Shown here: one piece after another, positions 1 through 5,631 of the stretch | How positions within the stretch are numbered: position 1 is the first letter of the stretch | Layout of the letters: every line of letters begins with the position of its first letter | Assembly: GCA_937901485.1 (NCBI GenBank) | Contig: CALGTT010000395.1 | Span: 1 to 6,041, forward strand | Reading direction: 5' to 3' | From: an uncultured Ruminococcus sp. | Lineage (GTDB): Bacteria > Bacillota > Clostridia > Oscillospirales > Ruminococcaceae | Length of the DNA stretch: 6,041 bases | Notes under the pieces: model-generated | The model's database searches: none | Told to the model about the DNA's origin: nothing | What the model saw: only the letters and a program-made list of their open reading frames with translations | Made by a program: the position numbers and the translations under genes

Positions 1-777
1 CGGTTTGGCATTGGGATTGGTATCGGGAAATACACCGAAGTTGTGGCAGAACTGATCCATGCGGAGGATATTTATATCGACACGCTGCGCAAGGCAGCAG
101 AAGCGGCGGAACGCGGTGAAAACCTCGTGACGCTGGGCATTACGCCGACCTATCCGGAAACGGGCTACGGGTATATCAAGTATGTCAAGGGCAGCGGTGA
201 GAATGGTGTCTATGCGGTGGAACGTTTTGTAGAGAAGCCCGACCTGCCGAGGGCACAGGAATATCTGGCAGACGGCGGCTATCTGTGGAACAGCGGCATG
301 TTCATCTGGAAGACATCGAGCATTCTGGGAAACATCAGAACCCACATGCCCGATCTTTACGAGGGCTTGCAGCCGATCGTTGCGGCATACGGCACAGCGG
401 GATTTGACGCGGCATTGCAGGACAATTTCTGCAAGCTTCCGGCAGAATCCATTGATTTCGGCATTATGGAAAAGGCGCAGAGCATCTACACGATCCCCGG
501 CAATTTCGGCTGGGATGATGTGGGAAGCTGGCTGGCACTTGAACGCATCAACGAAACCGACGATGAGGGCAACATGCTTTCGGGTGATGTGGTGAATGTG
601 GACAGCAGAAACTGCACAGTCTGCGGCGGTGCAAGAATGGTGGCCGTACTGGGACTGGAGGATGTTGTCATCGTGGATACACCGGATGCCGTGCTGGTCT
701 GCGACAAAAACAGCACGCAGGACATCAAGAAGGTTCTGGCACAGCTTCGTGCACAGGGCAGAGTGGAACTGCTTTAA
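1..777 (+). CDS. manC: Mannose-1-phosphate guanylyltransferase (GDP-mannose pyrophosphorylase), C-terminal part, 5' truncated
   Basis: This enzyme joins mannose 1-phosphate and GTP to make GDP-mannose in the cytoplasm, the precursor for the dehydratase encoded next. The frame is open from base 1, giving 258 residues; the N-terminal nucleotide-binding loop (GGxGTRLWP type) lies outside the window. Visible family motifs are PETGYGYI (154-177), FVEKP (226-240), WNSGMFIW (286-309), SIDFGIMEK (near 450-475) and GWDDVGSW (508-531), with the typical ending that contains VVIVDTPDAVLVCDK. It stops there, so it is the short form of the family without a fused phosphomannose isomerase domain. The GTG at base 43 is inside the gene and is not its start. 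One oddity: the family's P-[SA]-D-H motif should sit just before LIHAED (from base 52), but the residues there are VVAE, preceded by an odd GIGIGIG run. The first ~50 bases may therefore be divergent or misassembled. Family identity is secure. Confidence 0.93.
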   Translation, partial: RFGIGIGIGKYTEVVAELIHAEDIYIDTLRKAAEAAERGENLVTLGITPTYPETGYGYIKYVKGSGENGVYAVERFVEKPDLPRAQEYLADGGYLWNSGMFIWKTSSILGNIRTHMPDLYEGLQPIVAAYGTAGFDAALQDNFCKLPAESIDFGIMEKAQSIYTIPGNFGWDDVGSWLALERINETDDEGNMLSGDVVNVDSRNCTVCGGARMVAVLGLEDVVIVDTPDAVLVCDKNSTQDIKKVLAQLRAQGRVELL

Positions 778-778
778 T

Positions 779-832
779 CGGGGGCTCTGCCCCCGAACCC
801 CCGCCAAAGGGATGTGATCCCTTTGGAATCCC
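779..832. repeat. Two-hairpin intergenic palindromic repeat element
   Basis: Two perfect hairpins lie back to back one base after the manC stop codon. The first has a 7-bp stem (779-785 with 789-795, loop TCT). The second has a 10-bp stem (804-813 with 817-826, loop GTG), and the element ends GGAATCCC. No U-run follows either stem, so they are not canonical terminators. From memory, elements of this composition (G/C-rich hairpin, CCCCCGCC spacer, AAAGGG hairpin) are dispersed in Ruminococcus and related genomes. They may stabilise the upstream 3' end or be REP-like repeats. The structure is seen directly; the family assignment is recollection. Confidence 0.7.
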
Positions 833-834
833 AT

Positions 835-877
835 AGCGTTTTCCCATTGCCCCCTATGGGGACAAAGGGAAAACGTT
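835..877. repeat. Long interrupted inverted repeat in the manC-gmd gap
   Basis: The outer arms 835-845 and 867-877 pair over 11 positions: nine contiguous Watson-Crick pairs, one G-U and one A-U. Inside, TTG (847-849) pairs with CAA (863-865) and CCCC (851-854) pairs with GGGG (858-861) around a TAT loop, with two single mismatches. The result is one long hairpin of about 43 nt. No U-tract follows on this strand. It directly follows the two hairpins at 779-826, and CAAAGGGA is present in both elements, so alternative pairings between them are possible. It may be part of the same composite repeat. Confidence 0.65.
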
Positions 878-894
878 AGAATTGCAAGCATCAT

Positions 895-969
895 ATTCTT
901 GGCAGAGATTCCGGCGGCTGAACCGCAGATCAAACAGTTCAGCCAGCCATATACACAAACTGCCAGAAT
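895..969 (+). promoter_or_regulatory. Structured leader upstream of gmd (stem enclosing a hairpin)
   Basis: An outer stem pairs 895-905 with 960-969 (10 bp with one bulged T at 899). It encloses a perfect 8-bp hairpin: GGCTGAAC at 916-923 with GTTCAGCC at 937-944, loop 13 nt. The structure ends 11 bases before the gmd ribosome binding site. It matches no riboswitch class I can recognise. It could be an RNA leader, a processing site or the binding site of a regulator. Only the base complementarity is seen; the function is unknown. Confidence 0.4.
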
Positions 970-980
970 CATCAATATAA

Positions 981-986
981 AAGGAG
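981..986 (+). promoter_or_regulatory. Ribosome binding site of gmd
   Basis: AAGGAG lies 8 bases before the ATG at 995. It fixes the gmd start there and argues against the upstream in-frame TTG at 899, which would add 32 residues unlike the family and run through the structured leader. Confidence 0.9.
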
Positions 987-994
987 ATAATATC

Positions 995-2029
995 ATGAAA
1001 AAAGCATTGATCACAGGCATTACAGGTCAGGACGGTTCTTATCTGGCAGAGCTTCTGCTGGAAAAGGGCTACGAGGTTTACGGTATCTGGAGAAGAAAGG
1101 CAACTGTGGACTACGGCAATATTGAGCATCTCAAGGACAAGGTAACGCTGATTTATGCGGATATGACCGATCCCATCTCCCTGATCAAGGCAATGCAGAT
1201 CTCTCAGGCAGACGAGGTGTACAACCTTGCGGCACAGTCCTTCGTTGCAACAAGCTGGGACACACCGCTGGGTACTGCGGACATTGACGCGATCGGTGTC
1301 ACCAACATGCTCGAAGCGATCCGCACAGTGAAGCCCTCCTGCCGTTTCTATCAGGCATCCACTTCTGAGATGTTCGGTCTGGTACAGGAAATGCCGCAGA
1401 CGGAGAAGACTCCGTTCTATCCGAGAAGTCCCTACGGCGTGGCAAAGCTCTATGGTCACTGGATCACCAAGAACTACAGAGAGAGCTATGATATGTACGC
1501 TTGCTCCGGCATCCTGTTCAACCATGAGTCCGAACGCCGCGGTCTGGAGTTCGTGACCAGAAAGATCTCCAATGCCGTTGCACGCATCAAGCTGGGCGTG
1601 CAGGACTGCGTAGAGCTGGGCAACATGGATTCCAAGCGTGACTGGGGACATTCCAAGGACTATGTGAAGGCAATGTGGCTCATGCTCCAGCAGGATACAC
1701 CGGATGATTATGTCATTGCAACAAATGAGACAAGAACCGTCCGTGAATTCGTGGAGATCGCATTCCGCACCGCAGGTATTGAGGTGGTATGGGAAGGCGA
1801 AGGCGTGAACGAGATCGGCAAGGACAAGGCGACCGGCAAGGTGATCGTCAAGGTGAACCCCAAGTTCTTCCGTCCGGCAGAGGTAGACGTGCTCCTCGGC
1901 AATCCCGCAAAGGCAGAAGCTGCCCTCGGCTGGGAGCGTGAGATCTCCTTTGCAGAGCTGGTAGAGCGCATGGTGAAGAATGACCTTGCCATCGTGGAAA
2001 AGGAAATTAAGGCTTCCAAGCTTGCATAA
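995..2029 (+). CDS. gmd: GDP-mannose 4,6-dehydratase
   Basis: This enzyme converts GDP-mannose to GDP-4-keto-6-deoxymannose in the cytoplasm, the branch point to GDP-D-rhamnose, GDP-L-fucose and related sugars. The protein is 344 residues, normal for the family, and belongs to the extended short-chain dehydrogenases. The NADP-binding motif GITGQDG is at residues 8-14. Catalytic residues are visible as T123 and E125 in STSEMFG and as Y147 and K151 in YGVAK, spaced exactly as Thr132/Glu134/Tyr156/Lys160 of the E. coli enzyme. The segments NLAAQSFVATSW, FNHESERRG and MDSKRDWGHSKDYV are characteristic. The start at 995 begins directly at MKKALITG and has a strong ribosome binding site. A terminator follows the stop codon. 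Arginine codons differ from the glycosyltransferase genes (several AGA, no CGG), which may reflect higher expression or a different history. Very secure. Confidence 0.98.
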   Translation: MKKALITGITGQDGSYLAELLLEKGYEVYGIWRRKATVDYGNIEHLKDKVTLIYADMTDPISLIKAMQISQADEVYNLAAQSFVATSWDTPLGTADIDAIGVTNMLEAIRTVKPSCRFYQASTSEMFGLVQEMPQTEKTPFYPRSPYGVAKLYGHWITKNYRESYDMYACSGILFNHESERRGLEFVTRKISNAVARIKLGVQDCVELGNMDSKRDWGHSKDYVKAMWLMLQQDTPDDYVIATNETRTVREFVEIAFRTAGIEVVWEGEGVNEIGKDKATGKVIVKVNPKFFRPAEVDVLLGNPAKAEAALGWEREISFAELVERMVKNDLAIVEKEIKASKLA

Positions 2030-2039
2030 ACAATGACAG

Positions 2040-2075
2040 GACTCCTGCTCCGCCGTGGGCGGGAGTCATTTTCTT
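2040..2075 (+). terminator. Intrinsic terminator after gmd
   Basis: GACTCC (2040-2045) pairs with GGAGTC (2062-2067). The stem extends inward through GC and C pairs with two G-T wobbles, to 2050 with 2057, around a 6-nt loop. TTTTCTT (2069-2075) follows. The stem is about 11 bp. It starts 10 bases after the gmd stop and ends only 14 bases before the next start codon, so readthrough or a promoter upstream of it must feed the following genes. Confidence 0.82.
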
Positions 2076-2089
2076 AAAAGAGGACTCAT

Positions 2090-2341
2090 ATGGAACAGAA
2101 CACCGTACTCCGCACAGCCTTGAAAGGCTATCATAAAATGCAGGTCTTGGTGCTGGTCGATGGCTTGAACGCGCTCATTCTGGCAGCCGAAAGCGGCGAT
2201 ATGCCGCGGGAAGAAGCCATCAAAGAGGCAGAAGCTCTCCTGCGCAAGCCCATCCAGAAAGCGTTCGGGGGCTTCCGCACGGAGGATGTGGATGCCCAGT
2301 TTGCGGCACTTCTGGCAAAGCTGAAAGGGGAAACCAAGTGA
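2090..2341 (+). CDS. Small protein with two DivIVA-like motifs, function unknown
   Basis: This is an 83-residue protein with no signal peptide or membrane segment, predicted mostly helical. I do not recognise it as a named family. FGGFRTEDVDAQ (residues 59-70) resembles the conserved N-terminal motif of DivIVA/GpsB proteins (F-x-G-[YF]-x-x-x-[ED]-V-D). An earlier segment, GYHKMQVLVLVDGLNALI (13-30), matches it at a fixed offset of 48 residues: G13/G61, Y14/F62, V19/V67, V23/F71, L26/L74. The protein may therefore be a tandem of two short DivIVA-like units. The start is supported by AAAAGAGG at 2076-2083, six bases before the ATG. Its stop overlaps the start of the next gene as GTGA, which suggests translational coupling with the glycosyltransferase. 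DivIVA-type motifs would suggest a scaffold or a link to the cell-wall growth machinery, but that is inference. Confidence 0.8.
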   Translation: MEQNTVLRTALKGYHKMQVLVLVDGLNALILAAESGDMPREEAIKEAEALLRKPIQKAFGGFRTEDVDAQFAALLAKLKGETK

Positions 2342-3507
2342 ACATTGCATTTGACGCGCTCCCCCTCATGGGGCGTATGACTGGCATCGGTTACTGTGAA
2401 GCCGGACAGGTCACCGCTATGACGGCACGCCATCCGGAGCATGAATTCACGCTCAACTATTTCGCCATCCGGCATCTGGCGCAGAGAAAAGCCGATATTC
2501 AGCCCTATCTGCGGCAGAATGTCACCGCGCGGCATTCCCTCTGCCACCCCTACCTCTATCGGCTCGTGTCCGCCTTCGTACCCGTGCCGTACTCTTGGTT
2601 TTTCGGGAAAAAGGCGGAGATCACGCACTTTTTCAACTACATCGTGCCGCCCCTCGTACACGGAAAAACGGTCGTGACCGTGCACGACATGGTATACCGT
2701 GCATTTCCCGAAACCGTGCGCGGCAGGACAAAGCACATGCTCGATCTGGGGCTTGTGAAGTCCATGCGCCGTGCCGACCGGATCGTGACGGACTCGGAAT
2801 TCTCAAAGTCCGAGATCATCAGATATTACCCCGAATTTGCAGACAAGATCCGCGTTGTCCCCTGCGGTGTGGATATGCAGAAGTTCCATCCGGAAACCGA
2901 TGCACAGAAAATCGCGCAGGTGCGTGAAAAATACGAGATCCGCGGTGACTATTTCCTGTATCTGGGCACGCTCGAACCGCGCAAGAACCTTGAACGGCTC
3001 ATTGATGCCTATGCCGCGTTTGCCAAAAACCACGAAGCTCCGGCAAAGCTCGTGCTTGCAGGCGGCAAGGGCTGGCTGTATGACGGCATTTTCGGGAAGG
3101 TCAAGGCTCTTGGACTGGAACAGCAGGTTATTTTCACGCAGTACATCGACTCCGCCGACCTGTGCGCCCTGATGTCCGGTGCGCTCGCGTTCACATTCCC
3201 CTCGCTCTATGAGGGCTTCGGAATGCCGCCGCTGGAGGCGATGGCTTGCGGCACGCCCGTGCTGGTGTCCGATGCCGCATCCCTGCCGGAGGTCACGGGG
3301 GATTCCGCTGTGATCGTCAAAGCCGACAGCACCGCATCCATCGCGGACGGACTGGAACGGCTGTTCACGGATGCAGACCTGCGCCGGCGGCTCTCCGCAG
3401 AGGGGCTGGCGCGTGCGGCAATGTTTTCATGGGAGCGCAGTGCACAGCTGCTCTATGAGGTCTATGCGGAGCTTTGCCCGATGCTGAAGGAGAATGGCAA
3501 TGTCTGA
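2338..3507 (+). CDS. GT4-family glycosyltransferase A (WbpY-like, probable mannosyl/D-rhamnosyl transferase)
   Basis: This is a 389-residue GT-B fold retaining glycosyltransferase, likely using a GDP sugar to extend a surface polysaccharide at the cytoplasmic face of the membrane. The N-terminal domain shows a glycine-rich loop TGIGY (15-19) and TVHDMVY (114-120). The C-terminal donor-binding domain has YLGTLEPRKN (208-217), with the phosphate-binding R-K pair, and the E-x7-E motif in YEGFGMPPLEAMACGTPV (E292, E300). There is no signal peptide or membrane helix. The start is GTG at 2338, overlapping the previous stop by four bases, with AAAGGGG at 2324-2330; MNIAFDALPL is a typical GT4 opening. 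Nearby gmd and rmd-type genes point to GDP-D-rhamnose or GDP-mannose as donor. The resemblance to WbpY is from the motif pattern only. The acceptor and linkage cannot be read from sequence. Confidence 0.93.
   Translation: MNIAFDALPLMGRMTGIGYCEAGQVTAMTARHPEHEFTLNYFAIRHLAQRKADIQPYLRQNVTARHSLCHPYLYRLVSAFVPVPYSWFFGKKAEITHFFNYIVPPLVHGKTVVTVHDMVYRAFPETVRGRTKHMLDLGLVKSMRRADRIVTDSEFSKSEIIRYYPEFADKIRVVPCGVDMQKFHPETDAQKIAQVREKYEIRGDYFLYLGTLEPRKNLERLIDAYAAFAKNHEAPAKLVLAGGKGWLYDGIFGKVKALGLEQQVIFTQYIDSADLCALMSGALAFTFPSLYEGFGMPPLEAMACGTPVLVSDAASLPEVTGDSAVIVKADSTASIADGLERLFTDADLRRRLSAEGLARAAMFSWERSAQLLYEVYAELCPMLKENGNV
3487..3492 (+). promoter_or_regulatory. Ribosome binding site of glycosyltransferase B, inside the end of glycosyltransferase A
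   Basis: AAGGAG lies 7 bases before the ATG at 3500 but only 1 base before the in-frame ATG at 3494. The spacing favours 3500 as the start. Confidence 0.8.
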
Positions 3508-4621
3508 AAAACTGCGAATCTTAGAGGTAAACAAGTTCTATTTTCCCCACATCGGCGGCATTGAAACGGTCATTCAGCAGCGTGCGGAGTACCTGTCCAA
3601 GCGTCCGGATGTGGAGGTGAAGGTACTCGTCTGTCAGGAAAAGGGCAAGGGCTGCACGGAGATCATCGACGGCACGGAGATCACGCGTGCCTCCAGCATC
3701 GGGACATATTTTTCCTGTCCGCTTTCGGTGGAATTCCTGTGGAAATTCCGCCAAATGGCAAAGTGGGCGGATGTGATCGAATTCCATACCCCCTTTCCGC
3801 TGGGCGACCTCGCCCTCCTGCTTTCGGGCTACAAGGGGCGCGTGGTGATCGCGTGGCACAGCGATGTCATCAAGCAGAAAAAGCTGCTCAGATACTACAA
3901 GCCCCTCCTCACGCGCTTTTTACAGCGTGCGGATGCCATCATTGCGGCAACGCCGGGGCATATTGAAAGCTCCGCATTTCTGCCGGAATATCGGGAAAAA
4001 TGCCACATCATCCCCTACGGTCTGGATGCAAAGCCCTACCAGAACGCGGAGATCTTCCCCATTCTCACAAGGCAGTGCGGAAACGAAGGGTTTGTGAAAT
4101 TCCTCTTTGTCGGGCGGCTGGTCTACTACAAGGGCGCGGATGTCCTGCTTGACGCGTTCCGGCAGGTGCGCGGCTGTGAGCTGTTCATCTGCGGCACAGG
4201 CCCTCTGGAGGACGAGCTGAAAGCGAAAGCCTCCGGACTTCCGGTGCATTTTCTGGGCAGACTCACGGACGAGGAGCTGAAGTCCGCGTTTGCGGACTGC
4301 GATGTGTTCGTGTTCCCGTCCGTGGAAAATTCCGAGGCGTTCGGACTTGTCCAGCAGGAGGCGATGGTGTACGGCAAGCCCGTCATCAACACATCCCTCC
4401 CGACGGGTGTCCCCTACGTCAGCATCCACGGCAAAACGGGGCTGACCGTGCCGCCGCGCGATGCCAACGCCCTCGCAGACGCGATCCGCACCCTCGCACA
4501 GGATGCCGGTCTGCGCCGCGAATACGGTGTCAATGCACGCAAACGCGTGCTGGAGGAGTATGATTGTGAAGGGATCATGGAAAAGATTCTTGCGGTACTG
4601 CGGGGAACAGAGAACTGCTGA
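3500..4621 (+). CDS. GT4-family glycosyltransferase B (WbpZ-like)
   Basis: This is a 373-residue retaining glycosyltransferase of the GT4 family with a GT-B fold. The N-terminal acceptor domain opens with LRILEVNKFYFPHIGGIE, where the di-glycine (19-20) forms the usual loop, and carries AWHSD (118-122). The C-terminal domain has FVGRLVYYKG (203-212), the nucleotide-contact segment CGTGPL (231-236) and the E-x7-E motif in SEAFGLVQQEAM (E279, E287), followed by GKPVI. There is no membrane segment. The start at 3500 is chosen for ribosome binding site spacing and overlaps the previous gene by 8 bases, so the two transferases are probably translated together and may act in sequence on one glycan. 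By motif pattern it is closest to WbpZ- or RfaB-type mannosyl/rhamnosyl transferases; the exact donor and linkage are not determined. The 43-base gap to the next gene has no terminator. Confidence 0.93.
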   Translation: MSEKLRILEVNKFYFPHIGGIETVIQQRAEYLSKRPDVEVKVLVCQEKGKGCTEIIDGTEITRASSIGTYFSCPLSVEFLWKFRQMAKWADVIEFHTPFPLGDLALLLSGYKGRVVIAWHSDVIKQKKLLRYYKPLLTRFLQRADAIIAATPGHIESSAFLPEYREKCHIIPYGLDAKPYQNAEIFPILTRQCGNEGFVKFLFVGRLVYYKGADVLLDAFRQVRGCELFICGTGPLEDELKAKASGLPVHFLGRLTDEELKSAFADCDVFVFPSVENSEAFGLVQQEAMVYGKPVINTSLPTGVPYVSIHGKTGLTVPPRDANALADAIRTLAQDAGLRREYGVNARKRVLEEYDCEGIMEKILAVLRGTENC

Positions 4622-4651
4622 CAGCATTACACATGCCCCGATTACAAAGAA

Positions 4652-4658
4652 AGAGGTG
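4652..4658 (+). promoter_or_regulatory. Ribosome binding site of the rmd-type reductase
   Basis: AGAGGTG is six bases before the ATG at 4665 and lies in the 43-base gap. It supports 4665 over any start in the longer open frame that extends back to 4461 within the preceding gene. Confidence 0.75.
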
Positions 4659-4664
4659 TACAAC

Positions 4665-5618
4665 ATGGACTCACTCATCATTGGTGCCGGCGGATTTGTC
4701 GGCAGTTATCTGATACAGGAGCTGATGTCCGCCGGAAAATCCGTCGGCGCGACCAAGCTTCCCCATGAAAGCATCCGCATCGGCGGATGTGAGGTCTTTG
4801 ATCTTGACCTTGCAAAAGAACATGAGATCCGGATGCTCCTGCAAACCCACCGTCCGGCGCAGATCTACCACCTCGCCGCGCAAAGCTCGGTTGCGGTTTC
4901 GTGGAAAGATCCGGAGCTGACGGTGGATGTCAACATCAAGGGAACGCTCCACCTGCTCGAAGCCATTCGCAGTGTGGAGGACTACTATCCGCGCATCCTG
5001 CTTGTCGGTTCTGGCGAGGAATACGGATATCTGCGCGGCGGCGCGTGCCCGATCGCGGAAACGGAAGCACTTCACCCCGGCAACATCTACGCCGTGACAA
5101 AGGCGTGCCAGAACATGATCGGCAGTGTGTACGCGAGAGCCTACGGCATGGGCATCGTCATGGTGCGCGCATTCAATCACATCGGCGTGGGGCAGTCGCC
5201 GCAGTTTGTGGCGGCGGATTTTGCCCTCCAGATCGCCGAAATGGAGGCAGGCTTCCGTGCTCCGGTCATGAAGGTCGGAAATCTGGCGGCAAAGCGTGAT
5301 TTTTCCGACGTGCGCGATGTGGTCAGAGCCTATGCACTGCTCATGGAAAAGGGCAGAGCGGGCGATACTTACAATGTCGGCAGCGGTCATGCCGTGTCCA
5401 TTCAGGAGCTTCTGGATATCCTGCTCGACCAGAGCACGGAATCCATTGCTGTGGAGCAGGATCCGGCAAGGATGCGCCCCTCGGATGTGCCCGTCATTGA
5501 GGCAGATGTGACGAAGCTGCGCGAGGATACCGGCTGGTATGCAGAATATCCGCTGGAGGAGACACTGCGCACGATGCTCAACCACAACCGGCGCAATTTC
5601 GGCGTTCCGGTGAAATAA
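4665..5618 (+). CDS. rmd: GDP-6-deoxy-D-mannose reductase (GDP-D-rhamnose synthase)
   Basis: This enzyme reduces GDP-4-keto-6-deoxymannose, the product of gmd, to GDP-D-rhamnose using NAD(P)H. The protein is 317 residues, in the size range of the family, and is an extended short-chain dehydrogenase. Visible are the nucleotide-binding GAGGFVG (7-13), HLAAQSSVAVSWKDP (69-83), the active-site S116/E118 in SGEEYG, and Y142/K146 in YAVTK. RAFNHIGVGQSPQFV (168-182), RDFSDVRDVVRAY (211-223), YNVGSGHAVSI (236-246) and DPARMRPSDVPV (266-277) are strongly Rmd-like and differ from GDP-fucose synthase (Fcl) and GDP-talose enzymes. The start is ATG at 4665 with AGAGGTG six bases before it; the upstream open frame lies inside the previous gene and shows no family similarity. 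It sits after two glycosyltransferases rather than next to gmd. Confidence in the exact stereochemistry is lower than in the enzyme class. Confidence 0.88.
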   Translation: MDSLIIGAGGFVGSYLIQELMSAGKSVGATKLPHESIRIGGCEVFDLDLAKEHEIRMLLQTHRPAQIYHLAAQSSVAVSWKDPELTVDVNIKGTLHLLEAIRSVEDYYPRILLVGSGEEYGYLRGGACPIAETEALHPGNIYAVTKACQNMIGSVYARAYGMGIVMVRAFNHIGVGQSPQFVAADFALQIAEMEAGFRAPVMKVGNLAAKRDFSDVRDVVRAYALLMEKGRAGDTYNVGSGHAVSIQELLDILLDQSTESIAVEQDPARMRPSDVPVIEADVTKLREDTGWYAEYPLEETLRTMLNHNRRNFGVPVK

Positions 5619-5631
5619 AAGGAGGCATGGG

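Noticed and set aside
899..994. N-terminal extension of gmd from a TTG codon
   Set aside because: There is no ribosome binding site, the extra 32 residues do not match the family, and AAGGAG sits correctly before the ATG at 995.
878..994. A sigma-70 type promoter for gmd (TTGGCA at 899, TATAAA at 974)
   Set aside because: No -35/-10 pair with a 16-18 base spacing could be found; the boxes are badly spaced or unpaired.
854..1651. Long open frame on the - strand opposite gmd
   Set aside because: It is the antisense of a clearly real gene, has no ribosome binding site, and its translation is rich in Cys/His and resembles no family.
3494..3499. Start of glycosyltransferase B at the first ATG
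   Set aside because: The ribosome binding site would be only 1 base away; the ATG at 3500 has a normal 7-base spacing.
4461..4664. N-terminal extension of the reductase inside glycosyltransferase B
   Set aside because: The added residues are an out-of-frame reading of the transferase gene, and the nucleotide-binding motif starts properly from 4665.
3920..4681. Open frame on the - strand opposite glycosyltransferase B
   Set aside because: It is antisense to a well-supported gene and has no recognisable domain.
4671..5585. Long open frame on the - strand opposite the reductase
   Set aside because: It is a mirror of the codon pattern of the rmd gene, with no start signal and a low-complexity His/Arg/Cys-rich product.
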